Assembly (NCBI GenBank): GCA_963696645.1
Contig: CAVOKY010000003.1
Coordinates: forward strand, 124,001-188,000
Source of the DNA: JAMXLO01 sp963696645
GTDB lineage: Bacteria > Pseudomonadota > Alphaproteobacteria > Acetobacterales > Acetobacteraceae
DNA length: 64,000 nt
Direction of reading: 5' to 3'
This document shows, piece after piece, positions 9,238-17,680 of this stretch (positions are counted from its first letter, which is position 1; every line of letters starts with the position of its first letter). Position numbers and translations under genes: made by a program. The notes beneath the pieces were generated by a model, which did no database searches, was not told the DNA's origin, and saw nothing but the letters and a program-made list of their open reading frames with translations.

Positions 9238-10378
9238 TACCCCGCTCACGCCAGAATCCGAAAATCCTCGTGCGAGATGATGCGGAAGTTGTCGGTGACC
9301 TCATCGCAGTAGAGGCGCCAGTTCCTGGGCACCTCCTCTCGCAGGAACGTCAGGATCGCGCCGCTGAAGTCTCGGAAGGTTTCATGACACGTGTTGTGGG
9401 TGATGTGCTTGTGCATCAAGCCCCAGAGTCGTTCGATCGGGTCGAGATGCGGGCAGTAGGTCGGGATGAAGTGGAGCCTGATCCGGCAACCCGGCCGCGC
9501 CAGCCAGGCCTGCACCAACTTCGCATGATGATATCTGGCGTTGTCCAGGAATACGTGGATCACCCGCTTGCGCGGGTACATGCTCAGCAGCGCGATCATC
9601 AGTCTGATCGTGCTGGCTGCATCAACCGTCTCCACCTCCAGCATCTGGGTGTGGCCGGTCTCCAGGTTGATCGCGCCATGAATGTTCAGGCGTTGCCGCC
9701 CGCTGGTCTGCGCCACCGCGATCGGCGTGTCCTTCGGCGCCCAGCATCCCACCGGCCGTACCGCATGCGTCGGATGCACCGCGTCGGCGAACAACACCAC
9801 CTCATCCGCGTCCAGGCGGTTCAGCAACTCCTCATACGCCTTGATGAATGCAGCCTGTTTCTCTGGATCGAGCTTGCGCGACACCGTTTTTGGTTTGCGA
9901 TGTTCCATGCCAAGGCGGTGCAACAGCGCGATCAGGCCAGACCGGCCCTGGTATTCGATGCCGCACTCCTTCTCGATCCAGGCGCCGACCTCGCGCGTCG
10001 TCCGCGGCAGTGTCTCGCTGATCCAGGCCTTCAGCTTGTCCTGCTGCTCTTCGTTCAGGCGGCAGGCGCCGCCCTCATAGCCGAAGCTCGCCAGGCCCTC
10101 GATCCCGTCTTCCTGGTACAGCCGATACCAGCTGCGGATCGTGTCGTCGTCCAGCAACAGGACCTTCGCGATGGCTTCGCAGCTCATGCCGTCGTCCAGC
10201 AGCACCAGCGCATTGGCGCGCCGGGCCAAACGATGGGCGGCAGACCCGTCCCGAGCCAACTCGGTCAGGTCCTTGCGCGATTCGGCGTCCAGGAAGCCGC
10301 GGCGGATCATGCGGACGGTAAAATTGCGTTCCGGCCGTTTGGCAAGGGGTATTTTCGCCTTCCCGGGGAGTCGCGGTA
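9238..10378 (-). mobile_element. IS630-like element, copy 2 (1141 bp), inside istA
   Basis: The ends read TACCCCGCTCACGCCAGAAT on the plus strand at 9238 and TACCGCGACTCCCCGGGAAG on the minus strand at 10378. TA flanks both sides (9236-9237 and 10379-10380). Deleting the element with one TA rebuilds istA codons TAC TAT CAT TGA followed by the istB ribosome-binding site, which confirms the borders to the base. The length equals copy 1. Confidence 0.92.
9246..10310 (-). CDS. IS630 family transposase, intact
   Basis: An intact DDE transposase of 354 residues counted from MIRRGFLDAESRKDL. It has an N-terminal helix-turn-helix (SCEAIAKVLLLDDDTIRSW) and catalytic segments ADAVHPTHAVRPVGCW, VFLDNARYHHAK and CPHLDPIERLWGLMHKH. 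The open frame extends upstream to 10544 across the element's left end, but that part is istA DNA read out of frame, so the ATG near 10310 is chosen by alignment with copy 1 (its ATG at 6665). It differs from copy 1 at many residues, so they are related elements and not a recent duplication. Confidence 0.88.
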   Translation of the reverse strand: MIRRGFLDAESRKDLTELARDGSAAHRLARRANALVLLDDGMSCEAIAKVLLLDDDTIRSWYRLYQEDGIEGLASFGYEGGACRLNEEQQDKLKAWISETLPRTTREVGAWIEKECGIEYQGRSGLIALLHRLGMEHRKPKTVSRKLDPEKQAAFIKAYEELLNRLDADEVVLFADAVHPTHAVRPVGCWAPKDTPIAVAQTSGRQRLNIHGAINLETGHTQMLEVETVDAASTIRLMIALLSMYPRKRVIHVFLDNARYHHAKLVQAWLARPGCRIRLHFIPTYCPHLDPIERLWGLMHKHITHNTCHETFRDFSGAILTFLREEVPRNWRLYCDEVTDNFRIISHEDFRILA

Positions 10379-11913
10379 TAGTAGCGGGATCCGCGGATGT
10401 TGGCGTGCAAGATTGGCGCAGTGTCCGCGGCCTGCTGCGCTGTCTTGCTCTCGAGCCGGTGCTCGAGGATGGAGGCGACGCTCTGGTAATTGAGCGCGCC
10501 GATCTGCACCGCGCGGGCGGAGATCGCCTCTGCTCGGGTGGCATCGATGCCGCGATAGAGACGCAGAATGCCGAGGCAGGTCCGGAACCCCTGTTCCGGA
10601 TGTGGTCGTCGGGCCAGCACGGCGATGATCAGTGCCTCGGTGTTGGGACCGATCGCGCGAGCCTGGCTCTGGAAGCGTTCAGGGTTCCACTCGGCGTACA
10701 GCCGGTGCGCACTCGGCATGTGGTCGGGCAAGGTGCCATGTCGCGGACCGCCATAGCGTCGGGCGTGCGCGGCAACACGCTGACCGCGGTGGAACACCTC
10801 GATCGTGCGCTCGGTCAACCGTGTCTCGACCTGTTGGCGGATCAGGCTGTACGGGACGGAATAGAAGAACCCGGCGGCTTCGACGTGATAGTCGATGCCG
10901 ACCCGGGCAAATGCCCATTCGGCGTACTCGTGATCGGTGTCGGGCAACGGTCGCATCGCCGGGCGCTCGACCGTCTCGAACAGCTCCCGCCGGCTGACCC
11001 CGAGACGGCGCATCACACGTCCGTTCAGCTGCACCAATAGATCGGCGGTCGCCGCATTGCATTCGGCGAGCGAGAAGAACGTCAGGTTGCGCAGTCGGCC
11101 CAGCAGGTAGAACTGTGCGATGCGAACTCCGGCTTCGACTTTTGCTTTGTCTTTCGGATGATACGGCCGTGCTGGCAGAATGCCGACACCGTAATGTGCC
11201 GCCATCGCTCCATAGCTGCGGTTGATCTCGGGATCGTAGAACGAGGCCTTGAGTACGCCGCTCTTGAGATTGTCGGGCACCAACAGGCGAGGCCGCGCAC
11301 CCCAGAACCGGAACATGCGCACATGCGCGCCGATCCAATCCGGCAGACCTTGCGACCAGGTTGCCTCTGCATAGGTGAGGTTGGACGCGCCCAGCACGGC
11401 AACGAAGATCTCGGCCTCGCGCACCACGCCGGTCGTCGGATCGGTGATCGGGATCCGCTTGCCCGAGAAGTCGACAAACGCCTTGTCGCCGGCAACGTGG
11501 ATCTGCCGCATGCCGGGTGACAGCCGGCGCTCAAACTCTCGGAACAGCTGGCAGTATCGGCTGTAGGCATACCCGTCAGCATGAACGGCACGATATTCTT
11601 CCCATAGGATCACCAGGTTGACGCCCGGACGCTTCAGCTCCCGCGCAACAACCGCCCAGTCCGGTTCCACGTAATGGCGTGCTCCGGCCCGTGCGCCACC
11701 ATTGACGAACAGCTGCCGCTCCAGTTCCTCGTCGGTGACCTCGGCCGGCAGCGGCCAGGTGATGCCCGCCGCAGCGATCCGCGACAGATACTCGCGCACC
11801 GTGCTGTGCGAAATGCCCAGCTCCCGCGATATCTCCCGCGTCGCTGCACCAGCGCCAAAGCGCAGTGTCATCAGTCGATGTATCCGCCGCATGCTCAGCC
11901 TCTTGGTCGGCAT
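10379..11913 (-). pseudogene. istA: IS21 family transposase IstA with its last codons displaced
   Basis: IstA of about 511 residues: N-terminal HTH (GAGAATREISRELGISHSTV), then the rve-type catalytic core (HVAGDKAFVDFSGKRIPITD with the first Asp, PRLLVPDNLKSGV with the second, and PKDKAKVEAGVRI for the Glu), ending in the typical HANIRGSRYY. The IS630-like insertion removes only the last His and stop, and the frame then runs about 100 codons into IS630 DNA to 10075. The catalytic part is complete, so the extended protein could still be made and might be active. Confidence 0.85.
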
Positions 11914-12081
11914 CCCTCACTCCGTCGATTGCGATGGAGCAGTGGATGCCAGCTCAACGCGGACCTGCGAGACGCCACCTCTTCCCGGTCGCCCACTCCA
12001 CACGAGTGGACGGCTTCGTCAGAACGCTGGGCGCCATCAGGTCAGAACACCTGGACGGCTTCCGTCAGAATCCGCAATCGG

Positions 12082-13353
12082 ATGAGACAATCCGATTCGC
12101 TGTTGAACGAGGATTGGGCGGCAACTGTCGCCCGATTGGGTGGAGCCGACGCGCTTGGTGTGAGTGCGCGTGTGACCAAGGCCTTCGCGAGGGGTCGCAA
12201 GGTGCCGAACGCGGTCGCGCTGTTACGCGTGGTGCTGGCGTATTGCCTGGGTGAGTGGGGCCTGCGCTCAACCGCGGCATGGTCCACTGCGATCGGACTG
12301 GCCGACCTGTCCAACGTCGCCCTGCTCGATCGATTGCGCCAGTGCGGCGACTGGTTCGCCATGCTGGTTGGTCAGGTGTTGGCCTCGGCGGCGCCGCGTG
12401 CAAGTCAGGGTCGTCTCATACGGCTCCTCGATGGCACGACCGTCCCGCAAGCCGGTCGCGAAGCCAGACAACATAACCGGTTGTGGCGCATTCACAGTGC
12501 GTTCGATCTTCCGTCCGAGCGATTTGGAGACTTCGTCGTCACCGATGAGCACGGCGGCGAACAACTGGATCGGATCCCCGTGGTCAAAGGCGAGATCCGC
12601 GTTGCCGATCGCGCTTTTCTGCAACCCGACCGCATCGCGCATGTGCTGGAAGACGGCGGTGACGTGGTGGTGCAGGCCGGTTGGCGGAACGCCTGCTGGC
12701 TCGATGCGGAAGGCGAGCGGGTTGATCTGCAGGACGCATTCCGCAAGGCAGTGGACGGCCTTATCGATCGGCCGATCTGGATCCGGCGCAAAAGCGGCCC
12801 GGCCATCGCACTTCGGCTGATTGCGCTCCGCAAGTCCGCTGCCGACGCTGCCGAAGCAAGGCGCAAGGCTCGTCGCCAGGCGCGCAAGGAAGGCTATCAG
12901 CTCTCCGACGAAGGGCTTGCCGCTGCGGATTGGATGATCCTGGTGACCTCGCTCAAGACCGCGGCATTCCCGACCAATGACGTGCTGGCACTGTATCGCC
13001 TGCGATGGCGGGTTGAACTGGCCTTCAAACGGCTGAACAGCCTGGTCGGGCTGAAAGGGCCGCCAGGGCGGCACGAAGCCTGCCAGGCCCTACGTGCTCG
13101 CCCATTTGCTCATGATCCTATTGCTCGAGCCGCTCATCGATGCGCTCGAGGGCTCTCCCCACTGGGCCACAGCCGCCTGACACGACCCGGGCTCTGGCGT
13201 CTGTCGCTCCAATTGCTCGCCTCGTTGCTGCAGGCCATCATGCCGCAGCCAACCCTCCATGACGTGCGACGAACCGCGCCGCAACTCAGACGAAATCTGC
13301 ACGAACCGCCCCGGCAAAAACGACTATACCAGCGCATGACGCGGAATTTTTAG
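12082..13353 (+). pseudogene. IS4-like transposase with two offsetting frameshifts
   Basis: From ATG 12082 (MRQSDSLLNEDWAATVARLG) the frame encodes an IS4-type DDE domain: LLDGTTVPQ for the first Asp, IRVADRAFLQPDR for the second, and YRLRWRVELAFKRLNSL for the Glu. After about 13085 the expected hydrophobic stretch (YVLAHLLMILLLEPLIDALE) is found in a different frame, up to about 13180. The original frame then resumes sensibly with LWRLSLQLLASLLQAIMP. Two opposite one-base changes would explain this. The IS21-like element lies directly before the start codon. Confidence 0.75.
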
Positions 13354-13608
13354 CGCCTATGGGGACAAGCCCGGGGACCTGATCGCGCCGGGCAGCGAGT
13401 GGAAGCTGCGCCGCGACTGGTTCGGCAAGAGCGCCATGGCCGACCTGCTGGGGGCGGACTTCGGACTGGCGGAGGCGCACAAGCTCTACGCCTGCCATGA
13501 CCTTCTGCTGCAGCACAAGGACGCGTTGTTCCCGTATCTGATGGCGCGCTGGCGCGACCTGTTCAACGCGAACTTCGATGTGCTGCTGTATGATCTGACC
13601 AGCACGTA

Positions 13609-13629
13609 CCCTCGGGTCAAGCCCGAGGG
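13609..13629. repeat. REP-like palindrome 2
   Basis: A perfect hairpin with 8-bp arms CCCTCGGG and CCCGAGGG around the loop TCAAG. It interrupts the transposase gene between codons for TSTY and FEIN; the inserted segment is 25 bases (13610-13634), which shifts the frame. Confidence 0.8.
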
Positions 13630-13868
13630 CATGCTTCGAGATCAATGCCTCGGACGTGGCGGAGGGCGACAAGCGCCGCCACGGCTACAGTCGCGACAAA
13701 CGGCCGGACTGCCCGCAGGTGGTGATTGCACTGGTGGTCACTCCGGACGGTCTGCCGCTGGCCTAGAGGTGCTGCCCGGCAACACGGCGGATTGCACGAT
13801 GCTGCGGATGTTCCTCGCCCGGATCGAGCAGCAATATGACCGTGCGCAGCGCGTCTGGGTGATATGAT

Positions 13869-13887
13869 CCTCGGGTCAAGCCCGGGG
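13869..13887. repeat. REP-like palindrome 3
   Basis: Arms CCTCGGG and CCCGGGG around the loop TCAAG (one G-T pair). It replaces the expected DR of the catalytic VMDRGIP segment of the transposase; the flanks read VWVI before it and GIPTEA after it. Confidence 0.75.
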
Positions 13888-14898
13888 ACGGCATCCCCAC
13901 CGAAGCAGTGCTGGCGGAAATGCGTGGCAATGACCCGCCGGTGCAATATCTGGTGGGGACGCCGAAGGGACGCCTCTCGCGCCTTGAAAAGCAGCTCCTC
14001 ACCAAGCCTTGGCAGGAGGCCCGCGCGGGTGTCCAGGTCAAGCTACTGTCTTCGCCGAGAGCATCGATCGCGTCAGCAAGGAACGCGCGATGCGCAGGCG
14101 GCAGATGAAATGGCTATGGAAGCGGCTACGAGAGCTGGCCACGATGCAAGTCCCGCGCGAGGAGATGCTGATGAAGCTGGGCGCGGCAAGGGCCCGCGCT
14201 CCCACCGCCTGGCGCATGGTCGATATCGAGATGAACAAGGAAAGTTCCATGTTCATCTACGCCCTCAACCGCCAGAAGCTGCGGCGGATCCGACGGCGGG
14301 AAGGACGCTATCTGCTGCGAACCAACCTAACGGAGAACGATCCCGCGCTGCTGTGGCAATACTATACCCAGCTCGTTGCCGTGGAACAGGCGTTCAAGAA
14401 CCTGAAGGGCGATCTGGCCATACGGCCGATCTTCCATCAGGACGAGCACAGGATCGAAGCCCATATCTTCATCGCGTTCCTGGCTTATTGTCTGCAAATG
14501 ACACTGCAGCGTCGCCTGCATGCACTGGCGCCAGGACTGACCGCACGCAGCGCTCTCGAGAAGTTTGCCGCCGTTCAGATGATCGATGTTCATCTGCCAA
14601 CGACCGACGGACGCGAACTGCTGCTGATACGCTACACTCAACCTGAGCCAGAACTCCAACCGCTGATCCAGCAACTCAAGCTCGATTTGCCGCCTCAGCT
14701 TCCACCGCGGATCAAAGCCGGCCGGCTACCCAGTCACCCAACTCGGGAGCAGAGACAGCGTCCCGTCAGGCTGGCGAACAACCAAGTGGCTTGAGCCCGC
14801 GTGCCGCTTGCTGCCCAATACCGCCACCGCCTGGCCGCATCGCGGATGATGCGGATACGTGATCCGCACTTCTGATCCCAGACACCCGGCACTATCAC

Positions 14899-15351
14899 GC
14901 TGCTTCGACCGGCGTGGGCAAGACATGGCTCGCCTGCGCACTCGGACAACGGGCCTGTCGCGACAATCGCTCGGTGCTCTATCAGCGCGTGCCGCGCATG
15001 CTGGAAGGTCTCGGCCTGGCACGCGGCGACGGGCGCTATGCGCGCATGCTCAAGAGCCTCGCCCGCGTCCAGGTTCTCATTCTCGACGACTGGGGCCTAA
15101 CCCCGCTCACCGCAGAACAGCGACGTGATCTGCTTGAGATCATCGACGATCGTCATGGCCGCGCGTTCACCATCGTCACCAGTCAACTGCCAATCGAGAA
15201 ATGGCACGCCCACATCGGCGATCCCACCATCGCCGATGCCGTGCTCGATCGATTGGTCCACAGTGCCCACCGCCTCGATTTGAAAGGCGAGTCGCTGCGC
15301 AAACTACGTGCAGCAAAAGCCGCAAAACTTGACGAGGCCACCGCAAACTGA
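14899..15351 (+). pseudogene. istB: Truncated istB of a second IS21-like element
   Basis: The C-terminal two thirds of an IstB ATPase. It opens inside the Walker A motif (STGVGKTWLACALGQRAC) and continues through the Walker B VLILDDWGLTPL and TSQLPIEKW to the normal C-terminus LDLKGESLRKLRAAKAAK. The first 100 or so residues are missing, cut off at the right border of the IS1634-type element. Sequence differs from the istB at 8483, so it comes from another IS21-type element. Confidence 0.85.
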
Positions 15352-15384
15352 CCCCATTCGTCCCGCTCGCGGTCCACTCCGCCA

Positions 15385-15482
15385 CCCCGGCTGGCTTCGT
15401 CGGAATCACCGGCTGGCTTCCGTCGGAACAGGTGGCTGGTTTCAATCGGAATCGCCGGCTGTCTTCATCGGAATCCACACGG
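15385..15482. repeat. Multiple terminal repeats of the second IS21-like element
   Basis: Four spaced copies of a motif like GGCTGGCTTCNTCGGAAT occur here, about 25 bases apart. Such arrays mark IS21 ends and bind IstA. The array ends about where an IS630-type gene fragment begins (15485), so this border is probably the native right end. Confidence 0.7.
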
Positions 15483-15484
15483 TG

Positions 15485-15667
15485 GGTCAGCATGGCGTTG
15501 CGCGACCGCTGCGCCCCAGGCGTTAGCTCGCCAAGCCGATCGCGGCGTTGTCCCGCCTGCATCGCATACGAGATGCTGAACCCAACCCTCGCGGCGACCC
15601 GACCCGATGCCACGCCTTCCGCCGCCATAACCCGATCTCGCAGGTCCTGCGAATACACTCTGCCCAC
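15485..15667 (-). pseudogene. IS630-type transposase fragment (N-terminus)
   Basis: The first 60 or so residues of an IS630-type orfA: MGRVYSQDLRDRVMAAEGVA then an HTH (GRVAARVGFSISYAMQAGQR) and GELTPGAQ. It is cut at its 3' side by the end of the IS21-like remnant. It is unrelated at sequence level to the two 1141-bp IS630-like copies. Confidence 0.7.
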
Positions 15668-15673
15668 ACAGGG

Positions 15674-15700
15674 TGAAAACGCGCCAGCCGCGAGCGCGTT
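15674..15700 (-). terminator. Possible terminator of the FdrA-type operon
   Basis: Read on the minus strand, AAACGCG and CGCGTTT can pair around an 11-base loop, with TTTC after the stem. It lies 12 bases beyond the stop of the Tsx-like gene, the last gene of the operon. The T run is short, so the call is tentative. Confidence 0.35.
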
Positions 15701-15711
15701 TCAGCGGCCTG

Positions 15712-16662
15712 CTAGAAAGCGAATGTCATGCCGGTGATCCAGGTGCTTTCCGTGGTACAGCACAGTCCGGTGGTGGCGGGGTTGAGGCCGAACTTGTTCT
15801 CCCACCAGCGGTACGAACCCCAGAGATAGAGCGTGTTCGGTCTATCGGCGATCATCTTGCCGATATCGAGCGACAGGGTCTGCTGAATATAGTATTCGTC
15901 GATGCGCGTCGGCGCATTCGGCTCACCCGCCCCCTTGGGTCCATGAATGCTCACCAGCGCCTTGTAGGTGAGGGGAATGCTGGGTGGCAGAAAGCCGAGC
16001 GGCTGGACGTAGTTCAGCTCGACGCCCCAGGTGGGATTGAAACTGACATGGCCGCCGGGATTGGTCCCGAGCGATGAGGCGACGCCATCATGCTGCCATT
16101 CCTTGTACGCGACGAACCCGGCGTTGAGAAATCCGTTGTACGGCGCTTTGAACTCGAACTGCAGGCCGCCCTCGATCGAGCGCTTCCTGGACCAGAGGGT
16201 GGTATTGTCGGCATTGAGGTCCACGCCCGCCAGGAACGCGACGTTGCCCAACGGTCCTTTGCTGAACATCTTGGTGTCGAACAGCTGGTTCCAACCCAGC
16301 GTGCCGCGCCATAGGCCATAGAGTTCGGTGTAGCCGGAACAGCCGGTGTTGGCGTTCGGAAATCCGCAGGGTGCCGCGGGAGTCGCGGTGCCGTTGGTGG
16401 CCTTGAGCCAATCGATATTCACGAAATTCGTGCCATATGACCAGACGTCGAAATGCGTAAAACTCACCACATTCTTGCCGGTCGTTCCGGCACCGGGATT
16501 GGTCGCGCTAAATTCGTAATGATAGCTGATCGAGTTGTCGTTGACAGCGAAGAATGGTGGTGCCAGCTCCGGATCGCCTACAATAGGCTCGTCGGCGGCC
16601 AAGGGACCGCCGGCAACAGTCGCGAAGAATGCCAGAACAGTGAATGTCAGTCTTATTGACAT
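15712..16662 (-). CDS. Tsx-like outer-membrane channel
   Basis: A 316-residue protein with a Sec signal peptide (MSIRLTFTVLAFFATVAGGPLAA) and a C-terminus ending in GMTFAF, as in outer-membrane beta barrels. Features such as VSFTHFDVWSYGTNFVNIDW and EFKAPYNGFLNAGFVAYKEW match the nucleoside-specific channel family Tsx. The ATG at 16662 follows GGGGGAAA. It is the last gene of the FdrA operon, 118 bases after the urea transporter. This suggests it admits the operon's substrate (a purine derivative or ureido compound); the substrate is inference. Confidence 0.75.
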   Translation of the reverse strand: MSIRLTFTVLAFFATVAGGPLAADEPIVGDPELAPPFFAVNDNSISYHYEFSATNPGAGTTGKNVVSFTHFDVWSYGTNFVNIDWLKATNGTATPAAPCGFPNANTGCSGYTELYGLWRGTLGWNQLFDTKMFSKGPLGNVAFLAGVDLNADNTTLWSRKRSIEGGLQFEFKAPYNGFLNAGFVAYKEWQHDGVASSLGTNPGGHVSFNPTWGVELNYVQPLGFLPPSIPLTYKALVSIHGPKGAGEPNAPTRIDEYYIQQTLSLDIGKMIADRPNTLYLWGSYRWWENKFGLNPATTGLCCTTESTWITGMTFAF

Positions 16663-16780
16663 TTTCCCCCACGATTTAAGGGCTGATTGGCACATACGCA
16701 TTCTTCCTCTGCCGCATCGCCGTATTGTGTATCCGGCGTTCAAACCATCCAAGACTCCGCGGGTTCTCCTCCCCGGGCGA

Positions 16781-17680
16781 TCAGCCGGGACTGGGCTTCG
16801 GCTCGGATTGCTTCCCGGCGAACCACGGAGTGAGCCTGCCCAACAGCAGAATCAGCCAAATGGCCAGGACGAAGCCGGACGCCAGCACGGGCACATAACC
16901 GCTTCGATTGACGAAACTGAACAGCCAGGTCGCGAGAACCGCGGCCAGGGCAACGAATCGCAGGTCTGGAGCGATGAGAACGTAGGCCGCCAATGCAGCG
17001 AGCACACCATTGAATCCGACAAAGCCAAGGTTTATCGCCTGGCCTGCCGCGCCGACATGGGCTGCCAGTGCGTCCGCGATGATAGCGCCCACAAGGGCAA
17101 CAACAGCGTGCCGCCAATTACTGACTGCTATCCCGCCGAGGAAAATGGCGCCACTGAGTGGGCTTGGGGTGAACAATGCCGCGCCCAGCGTCGAGAGAAG
17201 CGCCTTGCCCCACCGCACCGGATCGTCGGTAAAATCTCCAAAGTCGATCGCGGACAGGCTGAAACCGTCAGCCAGCGCCCAGACCGCCCAGAATGTCAGG
17301 ATGAACGGTGCGGCGATAAATGGGAATTTCAGCCAGCGCGACATCGCGACCGCAACGCCCGCGGTCACCATCGCGAAGACCACCATCCATACCCACAACA
17401 TGAGTTCGGGCTGGAAGAAATTCGCCAGAGCCAATCCCATGAGCCCGGAGTTGAAGCCAAAGAGCCCAAGGTTCACGAGCGCGCTATTCCCACGCAGAAG
17501 TCGCGCGACCGCCGTTCCAAGAACCACCGATACTGCGAAGAAGATAGCCATCCGCCAATTGAAGGCGGCGACTGCGAGTACAAACACCGCTCCGGTAATT
17601 TCATTCGATTGGAATGCACATTGCGAGCAGCCGCGCAGCGCCTGGCGCCAGAACGGAGCCTGAGGCTCCGTGGCACTCAT
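16781..17680 (-). CDS. Urea transporter (UT family)
   Basis: A 299-residue integral membrane protein of the urea channel family. It has about ten hydrophobic segments and the internal twofold repeat typical of the family, with FGFNSGLMGLALANFF in the first half and VGFNGVLAALAAYVL in the second. LKFPFIAAPFILTFW is the other conserved motif. The ATG overlaps the stop of the carbamate-kinase fusion gene by 4 bases (ATGA), so the two are coupled. In this operon it could take up urea or let urea made from a ureido substrate leave the cell. Confidence 0.88.
   Translation of the reverse strand: MSATEPQAPFWRQALRGCSQCAFQSNEITGAVFVLAVAAFNWRMAIFFAVSVVLGTAVARLLRGNSALVNLGLFGFNSGLMGLALANFFQPELMLWVWMVVFAMVTAGVAVAMSRWLKFPFIAAPFILTFWAVWALADGFSLSAIDFGDFTDDPVRWGKALLSTLGAALFTPSPLSGAIFLGGIAVSNWRHAVVALVGAIIADALAAHVGAAGQAINLGFVGFNGVLAALAAYVLIAPDLRFVALAAVLATWLFSFVNRSGYVPVLASGFVLAIWLILLLGRLTPWFAGKQSEPKPSPG

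Larger units (their letters stand above)
8332..12077 (-). mobile_element. IS21-like element with a nested IS630 copy
   Basis: Both termini read TTGCGGATTC inward (8332 on the plus strand and 12077 on the minus strand). The element is flanked by a 5-bp direct repeat TCGGA (8327-8331 and 12078-12082), a normal duplication length for IS21. Near each end are several copies of a short motif (variants of GATGGCGTCCA and TTCTGA at 8345-8435 and, inverted, at 11990-12070), the multiple terminal repeats bound by IstA. Without the inner IS630-like element it is about 2.6 kb. It carries istA and istB on the minus strand and separates the IS4-type transposase start codon from its native leader. Confidence 0.85.
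8275..13360 (+). mobile_element. IS4-like element interrupted by an IS21-like element
   Basis: The ends are a 16-base perfect inverted repeat, ATAGGCGCTAAAAATT at 8275-8290 and its complement at 13345-13360. Removing the inner IS21-like element and one copy of its 5-bp duplication leaves about 1335 bp, the usual size for this family. The element sits within the stem of a TCAAG-loop palindrome. I see no clear target duplication. Confidence 0.8.
13379..14794 (+). pseudogene. IS1634-type transposase, C-terminal part, broken
   Basis: Continuation of the transposase begun at 7833. Recognisable segments in order are IAPGSEWKLRRDWFGKSAMA, LFNANFDVLLYDLTSTY, a 25-base palindrome insertion at 13610-13634, then FEINASDVAEGDKRRHGYS and QVVIALVVTPDGLPLA. 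A one-base loss near 13765 follows, then a second palindrome at 13869, then IPTEAVLAEMRGNDPPVQYL. A short deletion near 14047 precedes FAESIDRVSKERAM, and the Glu region QLVAVEQAFKNLKGDLAIRP follows. At least four frame breaks make it non-functional. Confidence 0.8.
7776..14895 (+). mobile_element. IS1634-type element, decayed and carrying nested insertions
   Basis: Outer element of a nested stack. The two transposase parts (7833-8254 and 13379-14794) belong together once the inner material (8255-13378) is removed. The ends are uncertain: a weak inverted similarity (TGTAGTG near 7775 and, on the other strand, TGATAGTG near 14895) suggests the borders given. The right border abuts a truncated istB. 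The transposase is also broken by two further short palindrome insertions, a one-base loss and a deletion. Confidence 0.6.

Noticed and set aside
15385..15482. Regular short repeats considered as a CRISPR array
   Set aside because: The units are imperfect, closely spaced and end next to a truncated istB, so they are IS21 terminal repeats.
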